Below, piece by piece: positions 1 to 9,654 of a stretch of 64,000 nt of DNA (its first letter is position 1; the number at the start of each line of letters is the position of its first letter). The position numbers were made by a program, and so were the translations under genes. Under the pieces are notes generated by a model, which worked only from the letters and a program-made list of their open reading frames with translations, made no database searches and was not told the origin of the DNA. Source of the stretch: Acetobacter pasteurianus subsp. pasteurianus LMG 1262 = NBRC 106471 (GTDB lineage Bacteria; Pseudomonadota; Alphaproteobacteria; Acetobacterales; Acetobacteraceae); NCBI RefSeq assembly GCF_000285275.1, contig NZ_CADO01000139.1:310001-374000 (forward strand), given 5' to 3'.

Positions 1-1
1 C

Positions 2-595
2 ATGCGGGATCTGGTGGCCAGTCTGCGCCGTTTTTCCCGGCTGGAGGAAGGGGAGTTCCGCCGTCTGGATGTGCCCGAAGCCATAGGTATGGTGCTTACA
101 TTGCTTGCCCCCAAACTGGGGCAGGATATTGAAGTCACCTGCAAGCTGGAGGCCCCGCCGGAACTGGTGTGTCAGGCGGCGCTGGTCAATCAGGTGGTCA
201 TGAATATTGTAAGCAATGCCGCAGATGCCATTTTGGACAAACGGCGCGAGACGATTCAGAACTCCGAACCCATGCTTTCACACGCAGATCGTATCCTTAT
301 CACTTCGTTTTTGGAGCAAGCCGAAAACGGGAAAGGTGAAGAATACGTGATCCAGATAAGCGATACCGGGCCGGGCGTGCCCAAAGAGCTGCAGGAACGT
401 GTTTTTGAACCGTTTTTTACCACAAAACCTGTAGGGTCTGGTACGGGGCTTGGGCTGGCCACCGCATACGGTGTTGTGCAGGCCCACGGCGGCAATGTTG
501 TTGTAACCAATGCAAGCACGTTGGGGGGCGCCTGTTTCACCCTTCGCGTGCCATACAGAGCAGGAGAGGAGAGGCGCGGTGATAACGTTGCCTGA
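2..595 (+). CDS. Sensor histidine kinase, C-terminal part (truncated by window edge)
   Basis: This is the C-terminal part of a two-component sensor kinase; its N-terminus lies outside the window. The visible 197 residues hold the end of a dimerisation helix (LRRFSRLEEG) and a complete HATPase_c domain. That domain has an N box (NIVSNAADAI), a G1 box (DTGPGVP), an F box (FEPFFTTK) and a G2 box (GTGLGLATAYG). The product would bind ATP and phosphorylate a His that is not visible here. The next gene starts inside its last 17 bases, so the two are probably translationally coupled and act in one signalling pathway. The signal sensed cannot be inferred. Confidence 0.85.
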   Translation: MRDLVASLRRFSRLEEGEFRRLDVPEAIGMVLTLLAPKLGQDIEVTCKLEAPPELVCQAALVNQVVMNIVSNAADAILDKRRETIQNSEPMLSHADRILITSFLEQAENGKGEEYVIQISDTGPGVPKELQERVFEPFFTTKPVGSGTGLGLATAYGVVQAHGGNVVVTNASTLGGACFTLRVPYRAGEERRGDNVA

Positions 596-2579
596 CCTGA
601 AACAGCGTCCCATCGTGCTTGTGGTGGATGACGAACCGGAGATTCTGGTTGCGCTGACAGACCTGCTAGAAGGTGCCTACCATGTTCTTTCTGCTTCATC
701 AGGAGAGCAGGGTCTGGCGTTGCTGCGTGAAAACCCGGATGTGGCGGTTATTATCTCGGACCAGCGTATGCCCGGCATGACGGGTGATGTCTTTTTGGCG
801 CAGGCGCGGGATATTTCCGGCGCAGGGGCCATTTTGCTCACGGGATATGCCGATATCTCCGCCGTAGAAGCCGCGCTGAACCGGGGGCAGATTTCCTTTT
901 TTGCGTACAAACCGTGGGACGATGAAACACTGCTTTCCATGGTGGGGCAGGCTGCTGCACGCTATTTTTTGGAAAAAGAACTGGAGTGTGAGCAGCTTTT
1001 GCTACGCGGGCTATTGGAAAACCTGCCATTCGGGCTGGCGTTCAAAGATCAGAACGGCTGCTTTATCCGCCTGAACCAGCAGATGGCGCGGGAATTCGGG
1101 CGCAGCGTTGCCGAATGCCTGGGCCAGAAAGAAGAGGACCTGGTAAACGGCCCGCGGCAGGAAAGTCTGGAAGAAGCGCAGCAGGCGCTGGAAACATCCG
1201 GGCGGGATCAGCAGGTTTTGCAGCTTCCGGGGCCTGATGGACAAAACCGCTGGCATGATCTTACCCGCGTACGGCTAGATAGCCTGCGTAATGCCCCTGT
1301 GCGCTCGGGACTTTTGTCTGATTACTCCATCCTGATTGATCGGGACGTAACAGACCTGCTGGGGCTGGAACAGCGCTTGCGACAGGCCCAGAAAATGCAG
1401 GCCATTGGCACATTGGCTGGCGGCATTGCGCATGATTTCAATAATCTGCTTACCGCCATTCAGGGGTCTTTGGAACTGGTGCAGGATCTGGAGCCTCCGC
1501 GTGAGCCGGGCGTGGCACGGCTGTATCAGAACGCCATGGAAGCCGCACGCCGAGGGGGCACACTTACGCGCAAACTGCTGGACTTCAGCCGTCCGCGCCA
1601 TTTGGTGTGCCAACGGGTGGAAGTGCAGGATGTCATCCAGAACCTTCAGGGCTTTATGAAGCAGGGCAAGGTGCCAGAAGATATCCGCGATGCGCTGGAT
1701 TCCGCCTTGGTGGAAGGTAGTGGGCGCTTTAGCAGCGTGCAGTTTGTGCTGCCCGAAGAACCTCTGCCACCAGTATGGACAGACCCCGTGCAGCTTGAAC
1801 TGGCGGTGTTCAGCCTGTGCATTAACGCTATAGATGCTCAGCCGGAGGGCGGCAAAACCAGCGTTTCCGTGCGGCAGGTTGCACGGCTTTTGGGCCGCCA
1901 TGTGGGCAAGGATCACGCCGGGGCATGGGTGGTTGTGCAGGTTTCGGACAGAGGCGTGGGCATGACGGAAGAAATGCGTGCCCGCATTTTTGATCCGTTC
2001 TTCACTACCAAGGATATGGGGCAGGGTACCGGGCTGGGCCTGTCCATGATTTATGGCTTTATCAGCCATTGCGGCGGTGAAGTGCGGGTGGAAAGTACGC
2101 CGGGTGGCGGCACTTCTGTAGAGTTGTGGTTCCCGGCCATGGATGCGCAGCTTTCAGCATCCATTCCACCAACGGCAGGTGCTTCTGGCAATGCCACCGC
2201 CAACATGCGCACATTGGCTGCCACACCACAGGGCCGCGCTATTCTAGTGGTGGATGATGAACCGGGCGTGCGGGCGGTAACGGCAGGCTTTCTAAGCCGT
2301 GCAGGGTATGAGGTTCTGGAATCGGCCAGCGGTGCCGAAGCAGTGGAAACCGTACGCAACAGGCCAGATATTGCCCTTGTGGTGATGGATGTGATGATGC
2401 CCGGCATGAATGGGGGCGAGGCCGCACAACGTATCCATGCCGAACGGGCAGAACTGCCAGTGCTGTTTGTAACAGGCTATGCAGATCTGGGTATTTTGCC
2501 CCAAGGCGTGGCCGTTTTGCACAAACCCTACACGCGTGATGCGCTTTTAGGAGATGTAAAGGCCATGCTGGCTGCATAG
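579..2579 (+). CDS. Hybrid kinase: receiver-PAS-HisKA-HATPase-receiver
   Basis: A 666-residue cytoplasmic hybrid signalling protein with no membrane segments. The order is an N-terminal receiver (IVLVVDDEP; phosphoacceptor Asp61 in SDQRMPG), a PAS-like domain (about residues 150-270), HisKA ([11 protein letters not shown], His285), HATPase_c ([17 protein letters not shown]) and a C-terminal receiver (ILVVDDEPG; Asp604 in VMDVMMPG). The GTG at 579 is chosen because purine-rich AGGAGAGGAGAGG lies just before it and the receiver domain begins a few residues later; an in-frame ATG at 510 would lie deep inside the upstream kinase gene. With a receiver at each end it looks like a phosphorelay node fed by the upstream kinase. 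No DNA-binding output domain is present. Confidence 0.88.
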   Translation: MITLPDLKQRPIVLVVDDEPEILVALTDLLEGAYHVLSASSGEQGLALLRENPDVAVIISDQRMPGMTGDVFLAQARDISGAGAILLTGYADISAVEAALNRGQISFFAYKPWDDETLLSMVGQAAARYFLEKELECEQLLLRGLLENLPFGLAFKDQNGCFIRLNQQMAREFGRSVAECLGQKEEDLVNGPRQESLEEAQQALETSGRDQQVLQLPGPDGQNRWHDLTRVRLDSLRNAPVRSGLLSDYSILIDRDVTDLLGLEQRLRQAQKMQAIGTLAGGIAHDFNNLLTAIQGSLELVQDLEPPREPGVARLYQNAMEAARRGGTLTRKLLDFSRPRHLVCQRVEVQDVIQNLQGFMKQGKVPEDIRDALDSALVEGSGRFSSVQFVLPEEPLPPVWTDPVQLELAVFSLCINAIDAQPEGGKTSVSVRQVARLLGRHVGKDHAGAWVVVQVSDRGVGMTEEMRARIFDPFFTTKDMGQGTGLGLSMIYGFISHCGGEVRVESTPGGGTSVELWFPAMDAQLSASIPPTAGASGNATANMRTLAATPQGRAILVVDDEPGVRAVTAGFLSRAGYEVLESASGAEAVETVRNRPDIALVVMDVMMPGMNGGEAAQRIHAERAELPVLFVTGYADLGILPQGVAVLHKPYTRDALLGDVKAMLAA

Positions 2580-2625
2580 GCCAACCCCTTGTTCTGGGCG
2601 GAATAAGGCTTATCTGAGGAAGATC

Positions 2626-3225
2626 ATGCATACTTTTCACACAGCTTCCTCATCTCATGATCCCGTCGGCTGGCACGGGACAACCATTCTCTGCGTGCGG
2701 CGCGGGGCCGAAGTTGCCATGGCGGGCGATGGTCAGGTCACGCTGGGCAGCACGGTTGTTAAGGGCAATGCCCGGAAGGTGCGCCGCATAGGCCCGCAGG
2801 ATAATATTCTGGCGGGCTTTGCAGGGGCTACGGCAGATGCCTTTACCCTGCTTGAGCGGCTGGAAGCCAAGCTGGAACGCTACCCCAACCAGCTTGAGCG
2901 CGCCTGTGTAGAACTGGCAAAGGATTGGCGGACAGACCGTTATCTGCGCCGGTTGGAAGCCATGATGGCCGTGGCAGATGCCGAACATTCCTTTACCCTC
3001 ACAGGCAATGGCGATGTGCTGGAGCCCGAAGATGGCATTATCGCTATTGGCTCAGGCGGCAACTATGCTCTTTCCGCTGCCCGTGCCCTGCTGACGGTTG
3101 ATGGGCTGGGGGCAGAGGAAATTGTGCGGCGGTCTATGAAGATTGCCGGTGATATCTGCGTTTACACCAATCACTCTGTCCGTGTGGAAACACTCAAGGC
3201 AGCCTCAGATCAGGAGAGCCGGTAA
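2626..3225 (+). CDS. hslV: ATP-dependent protease subunit HslV (ClpQ)
   Basis: Peptidase subunit of the HslUV (ClpYQ) protease, a cytoplasmic Ntn-hydrolase that forms double hexamers. After an 18-residue propeptide, Gly18-Thr19 in [11 protein letters not shown] marks the autoprocessing site and the catalytic N-terminal Thr. GDGQVTLG and the [14 protein letters not shown] region are typical of the family. A long propeptide of this kind is seen in some alphaproteobacterial HslV proteins. GAGGAAGATC precedes the ATG. The stop codon shares one base with the hslU start (TAATG), so the two subunits are coupled at translation. The assignment is firm. Confidence 0.97.
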   Translation: MHTFHTASSSHDPVGWHGTTILCVRRGAEVAMAGDGQVTLGSTVVKGNARKVRRIGPQDNILAGFAGATADAFTLLERLEAKLERYPNQLERACVELAKDWRTDRYLRRLEAMMAVADAEHSFTLTGNGDVLEPEDGIIAIGSGGNYALSAARALLTVDGLGAEEIVRRSMKIAGDICVYTNHSVRVETLKAASDQESR

Positions 3226-4538
3226 TGGATGCTCCTAACTTTTCCCCGCGTGAAATTGTAAGCGAACTGGACCGGTTTATTGTTGGCCAGCAGGATGCCA
3301 AGCGGGCCGTGGCTATTGCCATGCGCAACCGCTGGCGGCGTGCGCAGCTTTCTGAGGGCATGCGTGAGGAGGTTGTGCCTAAAAACATCCTCATGATCGG
3401 CCCTACTGGCTGCGGTAAAACAGAAATTGCCCGCAGGCTGGCAAAACTTGCGCAGGCTCCTTTCCTGAAGGTGGAAGCCACCAAGTTTACCGAAGTGGGT
3501 TATGTGGGCCGAGATGTAGACAGCATTGTGCGTGATCTGGTGGAAGTCTCCATCACCATGCTGAAAACATCTCGCCGCAAGGATGTAGAAGAAAAAGCCC
3601 GGCAGGCAGCGGAAGAACGCATTGTAGATGCGCTGGCGGGGGAAGGATCTTCTGCCGATACAAAAAGCAAATTCCGCAGCATGCTGCGCAGCGGCCAGCT
3701 TGAAGACAAGGAAATTGATATTGCCGTAACCGAGCAGGCCCCTGCCGGAAGCAGTGATATGCCCGGAGCCGTGCCGGGGCAGGCCATTAATGTAGGCGAT
3801 ATGATGAAAGCCTTCATGAACCGTGGCCCCAAGCAGAAAAAGCTCAAGGTTTCTGTGGCACGGGAATATCTAAAGCGCGAAGAAGCGGACCGCCTGCTGG
3901 ATGGTGAGGCCCTTACGCGGGAAGCCGTAGCCAATGCGCAGGAAAACGGCATTGTTTTTCTGGATGAGATAGACAAGGTGTGTGCCCGTGCATCAGAAAG
4001 CGGTGCAAAGGGTGGCGATGTCTCCCGCGAAGGGGTGCAGCGTGACCTTCTGCCGCTGATTGAAGGCACAACCGTTTCCACCAAACACGGCCCAGTGAAT
4101 ACAGACCATATTCTGTTTATTGCTTCAGGCGCGTTCCATTTGGCTAAACCGTCTGACCTGCTGCCAGAACTTCAGGGGCGTTTGCCTATTCGGGTAGAAT
4201 TACAGCCACTTAGCCGTGAAGATTTGCGCCGTATTTTAACAGACCCAGAGCATTCTTTGCTCAAGCAGTACATCGCACTGATGGGCACAGAGGGTGTGAC
4301 GCTGAACTTTACGGATGATGCCATAGATGCACTGGCTGAACTGGCAGCAGATATTAACGACCGTGTAGAAAATATTGGGGCGCGGCGCCTTGCCACGGTG
4401 CTGGAAAGATTGTTGGAAGAAGTCTCTTTCACGGCATCGGACCGTAAGGGTGAAACCGTGGAAGTAAATGCTGCAATGGTGCAGGAAAAAGTCGCGCCAC
4501 TGGCGCGCAAGGGAGATCTGAGCAGGTTTATTCTGTAA
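3225..4538 (+). CDS. hslU: ATP-dependent protease ATPase subunit HslU (ClpY)
   Basis: AAA+ unfoldase of 437 residues that recognises and feeds substrates to HslV. Walker A is [13 protein letters not shown] near residue 50 and Walker B is IVFLDEIDK near residue 245. Between them is the inserted I domain (about residues 110-235), specific to HslU. The sensor region and the family C-terminus ending in RFIL are intact; that tail docks into HslV. The gene starts in the TAATG overlap with hslV and ends in another TAATG overlap with sufE, so the three genes are one operon. Confidence 0.97.
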   Translation: MDAPNFSPREIVSELDRFIVGQQDAKRAVAIAMRNRWRRAQLSEGMREEVVPKNILMIGPTGCGKTEIARRLAKLAQAPFLKVEATKFTEVGYVGRDVDSIVRDLVEVSITMLKTSRRKDVEEKARQAAEERIVDALAGEGSSADTKSKFRSMLRSGQLEDKEIDIAVTEQAPAGSSDMPGAVPGQAINVGDMMKAFMNRGPKQKKLKVSVAREYLKREEADRLLDGEALTREAVANAQENGIVFLDEIDKVCARASESGAKGGDVSREGVQRDLLPLIEGTTVSTKHGPVNTDHILFIASGAFHLAKPSDLLPELQGRLPIRVELQPLSREDLRRILTDPEHSLLKQYIALMGTEGVTLNFTDDAIDALAELAADINDRVENIGARRLATVLERLLEEVSFTASDRKGETVEVNAAMVQEKVAPLARKGDLSRFIL

Positions 4539-4981
4539 TGGAAGCACCATTTGTAACGCCGCAGGAAGATACGGCAGAAGAAGCTATTGAAGCCATCCGC
4601 GATGAGCTGGAAATCTTTGATGATTGGATGGAACGGTATCAGTACATCATAGAAATGGGGCGCAAGCTGCCCCCATTCCCGAAAGAATGGTGTGATGATG
4701 CCCACCGCGTGCCCGGCTGCCAAAGCCAGGTATGGCTGGAAGAAAAGGAAGAGGACGGCAAACTGTATTTTGCAGGCCTGTCTGACGCCGCCATAGTGTG
4801 CGGGCTGGTGGCCTTGCTGTTGCGCGTATATTCTGGCCGATCCAGAGAAGAAATTCAGGCAACAGACCCCAAGTTCCTGCGTGATCTGGGGCTTGTGCAG
4901 GCACTTTCCACCAACCGAGGCAATGGGGTGGAAGCTATGGCGCGGGCTATTCGTTCCGTTGCTGCTTCTGCTGTGGCCTGA
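4538..4981 (+). CDS. sufE: Cysteine desulfurase activator SufE
   Basis: SufE-family sulfur acceptor of 147 residues that takes persulfide sulfur from a cysteine desulfurase (SufS) for Fe-S cluster assembly. The active Cys is Cys61 in HRVPGCQSQVW, and the C-terminal helix LRDLGLVQALSTNRGNG is a family hallmark. No other suf genes are nearby; the gene is the last member of the hslV-hslU-sufE run, coupled by a one-base overlap. A strong terminator follows it. Confidence 0.93.
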   Translation: MEAPFVTPQEDTAEEAIEAIRDELEIFDDWMERYQYIIEMGRKLPPFPKEWCDDAHRVPGCQSQVWLEEKEEDGKLYFAGLSDAAIVCGLVALLLRVYSGRSREEIQATDPKFLRDLGLVQALSTNRGNGVEAMARAIRSVAASAVA

Positions 4982-5030
4982 ACTGAATGTGAATTGCGCC
5001 GCCTTTAGATAGGTGGTGCAATTTCAAATA

Positions 5031-5073
5031 AAAAACCGGCGTGCTGGAAAAATCCAGCCGCCGGTTTTTTATT
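5031..5073. terminator. Bidirectional terminator between sufE and aldH
   Basis: A long hairpin has AAAAACCGGC (5031-5040) pairing with GCCGGTTTTT (from 5060) and an inner CTGG/CCAG stem. A-run and T-run flanks suit termination of sufE on the plus strand and aldH on the minus strand. Confidence 0.85.
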
Positions 5074-5108
5074 ATGCCTGCTTTACAGAAAAGCGGGTGC
5101 CTGAAAAA

Positions 5109-7436
5109 TCAGGCGTTCCCCTTTTCTTTCAGCGCTTTCAAAATGTCAGCTGGGCGCACGGGCAGGTGCCGCATACGCACGCCAACAGCATTGAAAATGG
5201 CGTTGCCAATAGCTGGTGCAATGGTGGTTACACCTGGTTCACCAAGCCCCATGGGTTTTTCCGTGCTGGGCAGGAATTCAATATCCATATCCGGCACATC
5301 TGTAATACGCAGGGGCGTATAGGTGTTCAGGTTACGGTCACGAACGTTGCCGTTTTCAATTTCCGTACCTTCAAACAGCGCCATGCTCAGGCCCCACAGT
5401 GCGCCGCCTTCGGTCTGGGCCAAGGCGCCGTCTGGGTCAATAATCGTGCCAGCATCCAGCACCAGCCAGATTTTCTGGCAGGTTACAACGCCTGTTTCGC
5501 GGTCAACATGCACCTGTGCGGCACCTGCTGTCCATGTTGGCATGTTGCGTTCCTGCCCGAAGGTGGTGGCAATGCCAATGGCCGTATCTTTCGGCAGGCT
5601 AACTTTGCCGTAACCGCACTTTTCCACCAGCTTTTTAAGCACATTGGCCTGACGGGATGCCCCACCAACAGAGTTGGGAGCACTGCCTGCATTACGGCCC
5701 TTGCATGTTAGCAGCCCAAGGCGGAAATCAACCGGATCTTTCCCATAATCATGGGCCAGTTCATCCAAAAAGCTTTCATGCGCCCACGGTGTCCAGCCGG
5801 AACTGACCGAACGCAGCCAACCGGGACGGAAGGTGGCATCGGCCAGATCATTATCCAGCGCACGCACCAGAATGGGGCCGACATCGTACCAGTGGTCAGC
5901 GCCTGCAATGGCGAACTGATCGTATGGTTTGCCGTCTTCACCTTTTTCCATAAAGGCGGCAGCCATCACGCCTGTTGGCCAACCGGCAGAGGCATGATGC
6001 TCCCACCCGTTAATGGAACCATCCTTGTTAACACCAGCGCGCACTGTCTGGATGGACGGTGAGCGGATGGAATCAAACAGCACGTCGTCAGAGCGGGTAA
6101 ACACCAGTTTAACAGGCTTGCCACCCAGTGCCTTGGAAATCAGCGCGGCGGGAACTGCGTAATCCCCGTTCAGACGGCGGCCAAAACCACCACCCAACAG
6201 GTAGCTGCGCATCACCACATCGGATTCAGGAACCTGAAGCGCCTTGGCAATAACGGGCAGGAACAGGGTCTGCCACTGGTTACCGCAATGTACTTCCCAC
6301 TTGCCTTCATGCAGGCGGGCAAGGGCGTTCATGGGTTCCAGCTGATAATGCAGCACGGAAGAGCACGTATAGGTGCGTTCCACCACCTTATCGGCTTTGC
6401 CCAGTGCCTCATCCACTCCGGCATCATTGAAGATGCGCGAACCGCCGGTTTTTTCGGCAATCTGCTTACGGCCGTGCTCAATAATGTCCTGTTCTGTCAC
6501 GTTGGCGGTTTTACCCGGTGTCCACGTTACTTTTAGGGCATCTGTTGCGCGGATGGCAGCAGGGTAGGAGGAAGCCAGAACAGCCACCCAGCCAGGTACT
6601 GTGTTGGAAGGATCATCCAGCACAATGTAGCGGATATAGCCCTTAACCTTTTTGGCTTCCGTATCATCAACAGAAACCACTTTGGAGCCATACCGCGTGG
6701 GCGGCATTTTGGGGCGGGCATACACCATGCCTTCCAGCTTGGCATCAATGCCATAAATGGCTGAGCCATCTGTTTTGGAAGGAATATCCAGCGCTTTAAC
6801 TTCACGCCCGATCAACCGATGTTCGGATGAAGGCTTGAGCGGCAACTTGGCCATTTCATCCGGCGTAAAGGTGCGGGTAGGGTGCGCTCGGCTTACAATG
6901 TCACCGTAGGAAATGGAGCGCTTGCCCGCAATAACCTGCCCATTGCGGGCAATACATGCAGAAGGCGCCATACCCAGAAGGCGCGCACCTTCTTCCACCA
7001 TCACGGTACGGGCTGCGGCACCAGCTTGGCGGAACTGATCCCACGTCAGCCAGACAGACCAAGAACCACCCGTAATCATCAGGCCCCATTTGGGGTCTGT
7101 ATCCACGTAGGTGATCTTAACCTTGTTCCAGTCCGCTTCCATTTCATCGGCAATAATCCGGGCAAGAGCTGTGCCAACATGCTGGCCCATTTCTGCACGA
7201 ATAACGTTTACGTTCACCCAGCCATCTGGTGCAATGGAGCACCAGATTGTGGGTTCAAACGCACCACCGGCGGGCAGATTGCCTGCGGCCTGCGGATAAA
7301 CCTGCGCAGCGTTACCCTGCCGTGCAAAGCCGAACATAAAGGCCGAGCCCATGGCCGTAAGCAGAAAACCGCGGCGCGTGGGCCCACGGCCTGCGGCCCG
7401 ATCCTGCCGGGCTGCAATGCGTTCCAGCTTACCCAT
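5109..7436 (-). CDS. aldH: Membrane-bound aldehyde dehydrogenase, molybdopterin large subunit AldH
   Basis: Large catalytic subunit (775 residues) of the periplasmic quinone-reducing aldehyde dehydrogenase of acetic acid bacteria, which oxidises acetaldehyde to acetate. It belongs to the isoquinoline 1-oxidoreductase/xanthine dehydrogenase superfamily with a molybdopterin cofactor. The N-terminus has a twin-arginine signal (PTRRGFLLTAMGSAFMFG), indicating folded export. Recognisable stretches include GGSWSVWLTW, LGGGFGRRLNGDY and the terminal EKPMGLGEPGVTT; they match the known Acetobacter/Komagataeibacter AldH sequence closely as I recall it. The ATG at 7436 is chosen because GGAGGAGG precedes it; a longer frame lacks support. 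It overlaps aldG by 8 bases. Confidence 0.93.
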   Translation of the reverse strand: MGKLERIAARQDRAAGRGPTRRGFLLTAMGSAFMFGFARQGNAAQVYPQAAGNLPAGGAFEPTIWCSIAPDGWVNVNVIRAEMGQHVGTALARIIADEMEADWNKVKITYVDTDPKWGLMITGGSWSVWLTWDQFRQAGAAARTVMVEEGARLLGMAPSACIARNGQVIAGKRSISYGDIVSRAHPTRTFTPDEMAKLPLKPSSEHRLIGREVKALDIPSKTDGSAIYGIDAKLEGMVYARPKMPPTRYGSKVVSVDDTEAKKVKGYIRYIVLDDPSNTVPGWVAVLASSYPAAIRATDALKVTWTPGKTANVTEQDIIEHGRKQIAEKTGGSRIFNDAGVDEALGKADKVVERTYTCSSVLHYQLEPMNALARLHEGKWEVHCGNQWQTLFLPVIAKALQVPESDVVMRSYLLGGGFGRRLNGDYAVPAALISKALGGKPVKLVFTRSDDVLFDSIRSPSIQTVRAGVNKDGSINGWEHHASAGWPTGVMAAAFMEKGEDGKPYDQFAIAGADHWYDVGPILVRALDNDLADATFRPGWLRSVSSGWTPWAHESFLDELAHDYGKDPVDFRLGLLTCKGRNAGSAPNSVGGASRQANVLKKLVEKCGYGKVSLPKDTAIGIATTFGQERNMPTWTAGAAQVHVDRETGVVTCQKIWLVLDAGTIIDPDGALAQTEGGALWGLSMALFEGTEIENGNVRDRNLNTYTPLRITDVPDMDIEFLPSTEKPMGLGEPGVTTIAPAIGNAIFNAVGVRMRHLPVRPADILKALKEKGNA

Positions 7437-7905
7437 GAGATGCCTCCTCCTTCTGCATGGCGGCGGCCGCTTTCTTGATTGCCTTGCGGATGCGCACATA
7501 CGTCATGCAGCGGCACAGGCTGCCGCCCATTACGCCATCAATCTGCTCATCCGTCGGGTCGGGATAATCTTTCAGAAGGCTGACAGCCTGCATGATCTGG
7601 CCGGACTGACAGTACCCACACTGCGGAACCTGAATATCCTTCCAGGCTTCCTGCACAGGGTGTTTGCCTTCTGGGTGCAGGCCTTCAATGGTGGTTACAT
7701 CAGCGCCTTCAATGGAGCTGATGGGCGTAATGCAGGAGCGGGTGGCTCGGCCACCCACCAGCACGGTGCATGCACCGCACTGGCCTACGCCACACCCAAA
7801 CTTTGTGCCTGTCTGGTCCAGATCATCACGCAGGGCCCACAACAGGGGGGTATCTTCTGGCACATCGACGGAAACGTCACGGCCATTGAGTTTGAACTTT
7901 ATCAT
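7429..7905 (-). CDS. aldG: Membrane-bound aldehyde dehydrogenase, 2Fe-2S small subunit AldG
   Basis: Iron-sulfur subunit (158 residues) with two 2Fe-2S clusters that pass electrons from the molybdopterin site to the cytochrome subunit. The N-terminal ferredoxin-type cluster has CGVGQCGACTV, and the second, all-helical domain has CGYCQSGQIM plus GSLCRCMTY. It has no signal peptide, so it is presumably exported together with the Tat-dependent large subunit. It lies 20 bases downstream of aldF and overlaps aldH. Confidence 0.93.
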   Translation of the reverse strand: MIKFKLNGRDVSVDVPEDTPLLWALRDDLDQTGTKFGCGVGQCGACTVLVGGRATRSCITPISSIEGADVTTIEGLHPEGKHPVQEAWKDIQVPQCGYCQSGQIMQAVSLLKDYPDPTDEQIDGVMGGSLCRCMTYVRIRKAIKKAAAAMQKEEASHG

Positions 7906-7925
7906 CTCTTGCTCCGTGTTCCGTC

Positions 7926-9254
7926 TTAGTGCGAAGAATTGACAGGAACTGGCTGGACGGTCTTGCGCACTTCAGCGGCCTTTTTCTCAAGGTTTGTCCA
8001 CGGTGGCAGTGTGGTGCGGGTGCGGCGCAGATAGGCGGCAATGCGGGCCATATCCTTATCGGACAGCGCATTGTAGAAGCTGGGCATGGCTACGCCAGAT
8101 TGCCCTTCTTCCGCCGTAAGCCCACGCAGCATGACCTGATACAGGTTTGTGGGTTCATCCAGCCACAGTGCGTTGTTCAGCGCCAGATCCGGGCGGCCAA
8201 GAACAGGCGTGGGCGCTGCGTTGTAATGGCAGGCCGCACAGGCACCCTGATACAGCTTTGCGTCCGGGTCCACATTCGGGCCGATTAGATCGGTTTTGGA
8301 TTCTTCCATGGCGCGGGCCAAGGCAGCCTTGTCGTTCTTTTCACGCTCGGCAGCGTGGTCCACATCCGCAAAATAATGCGCAATAGCGTGCACATCTTCT
8401 TCCGGCACGGTGGAAAGGAAGCGATGCGGCACGGGGGACATAGGCCCACCGGCCGGGCCGTGCAGCGGGGCTACGCCAAAGCGCAGATACTGGAACAGCT
8501 CATCTTCCGTCCATGTGGTGGGGGTTGGGTTGTGCTCGTTAAGGGCAGGCGCAATCCAGTTATCCACCACGGCACCTTCGTAGGCAGAGCCTTTCTTTTC
8601 GGCACCCATAAGGTCACGCGGGGTGTGGCACGCGCCGCAGTGGGCGTTGCCTTCAGCCAGATAGGCACCGCGATTCCACAACGCATCATGCCGTGGATCG
8701 GGCTTGTAAACGCCGGGGCGCAGATACAGCAGTTTCCAACCAGCCTGAAGAATACGCAGGCTGAGCGGGAAAGGCAGCTCGTTCGGGCGGCGAGACATAT
8801 GCACGGCCGGGCGTGTCATGATGTAGGCATACAGATCGGAAATATCCTGATCCGTCATCTTGGTGAAATGATCGTACGGGAAAGCCGGAATCAGATGCAC
8901 GCCCTTGCGGGACACACCAAGATGCATGGCGCGGCGGAAGGCCTCTTCCGACCAGGCACCAATGCCCATTTCAACATCTGGTGTGATGTTGGAAGAATAG
9001 ATGGCCCCAAATGGGGTATCCATTCTATAGTCACCAGCCAGTTCCGGCCCACCGCCGTTATCTGTGCGGGTGTGACATTCTGCGCAATACCCTTCAGCCG
9101 CCACAATCCGCCCGCGCTCTATCTGCTCGGCAGAAAAGCTGGCGGGGTTTGGCCGCTCAATCGGGGCAATTGGTGGATACCATGCATAATATAAAAACCC
9201 GAGCCCCCCAAGGACCCCGGCCGCGGCTACTCCCGCTAGAAGACGTTTGATCAC
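7926..9254 (-). CDS. aldF: Membrane-bound aldehyde dehydrogenase, triheme cytochrome c subunit AldF
   Basis: Cytochrome subunit of about 442 residues, anchored by one N-terminal hydrophobic helix (LLAGVAAAGVLGGLGFLYYAW). Three heme c sites are visible: CAECH, CGACH and CAACH. It accepts electrons from AldG and reduces ubiquinone in the cytoplasmic membrane. The start is taken as the GTG at 9254, just after a G-rich stretch and before the signal anchor; another GTG at 9299 would add 15 residues. The symbols aldF/G/H follow the acetic acid bacteria literature; paralogous complexes exist, so the exact substrate range is inferred. Confidence 0.88.
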   Translation of the reverse strand: MIKRLLAGVAAAGVLGGLGFLYYAWYPPIAPIERPNPASFSAEQIERGRIVAAEGYCAECHTRTDNGGGPELAGDYRMDTPFGAIYSSNITPDVEMGIGAWSEEAFRRAMHLGVSRKGVHLIPAFPYDHFTKMTDQDISDLYAYIMTRPAVHMSRRPNELPFPLSLRILQAGWKLLYLRPGVYKPDPRHDALWNRGAYLAEGNAHCGACHTPRDLMGAEKKGSAYEGAVVDNWIAPALNEHNPTPTTWTEDELFQYLRFGVAPLHGPAGGPMSPVPHRFLSTVPEEDVHAIAHYFADVDHAAEREKNDKAALARAMEESKTDLIGPNVDPDAKLYQGACAACHYNAAPTPVLGRPDLALNNALWLDEPTNLYQVMLRGLTAEEGQSGVAMPSFYNALSDKDMARIAAYLRRTRTTLPPWTNLEKKAAEVRKTVQPVPVNSSH

Positions 9255-9654
9255 TCTACCCCCAATCCCGTGAAAAACGTACCATCTGGCGGGCAACACG
9301 TAAGCCTACGCGCCATGAGCCGATGGATCAGCGTCTGAGGTTCGTTTCTTGATTCAGGACGATTCTTATCTGGAATTGCGATGTAAATAAACGCATAGGT
9401 TCCACTGTATTACAGTGAAATCTGAATAAGATTTATTTGTCTGCCGAGAATATTGCAGAAAAACAGGGGGTTCGTCTTTATCTATATTTTAACGTATATA
9501 GTTAAGCGTTGATTTTGCATGTATGCCATGCGCTCAGTTCTTGAAAGAAATCATATTTTTGCGATGAAAGAGGCCGTTGCACTTCTCTGCTGTAGCCGTA
9601 TTCGGTTTATCAGAGAGAGCGCAACGGTACGGCGGCACAAAGGCCTAAGGCAGA
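9255..9654. other. 400-bp AT-rich intergenic region upstream of aldF
   Basis: The aldFGH promoter should lie here; the downstream end of the polyol dehydrogenase gene is at its right edge. The region is clearly richer in A+T than its flanks (about 9360-9540) and holds two adjacent inverted repeats (9403-9434). I see no convincing coding region. A plus-strand frame from 9519 runs antisense into the dehydrogenase gene and is not credible. Confidence 0.6.
9403..9434. promoter_or_regulatory. Two abutting inverted repeats, candidate operator for aldFGH
   Basis: CACTGTA-T-TACAGTG (9403-9417) is a perfect 7-bp dyad around one base. It is followed directly by AAATCT-gaata-AGATTT (9418-9434), a perfect 6-bp dyad. 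Both lie about 150-180 bases upstream of the chosen aldF start, where a transcription factor could act. The binding protein is unknown. Confidence 0.4.

Noticed and set aside
1275-2069. 264-codon frame on the minus strand
   Set aside because: Shadow of the hybrid kinase gene; rich in His/Gln as expected from reverse reading of GC-rich codons, with no recognisable domain.
5013-5711. 232-codon frame on the plus strand after sufE
   Set aside because: It begins in the terminator and runs antisense to aldH; not credible.
8355-9194. 279-codon frame on the plus strand
   Set aside because: It is exactly antisense to aldF, which has three CXXCH heme motifs and a membrane anchor; the plus-strand frame has no domain or ribosome-binding site.
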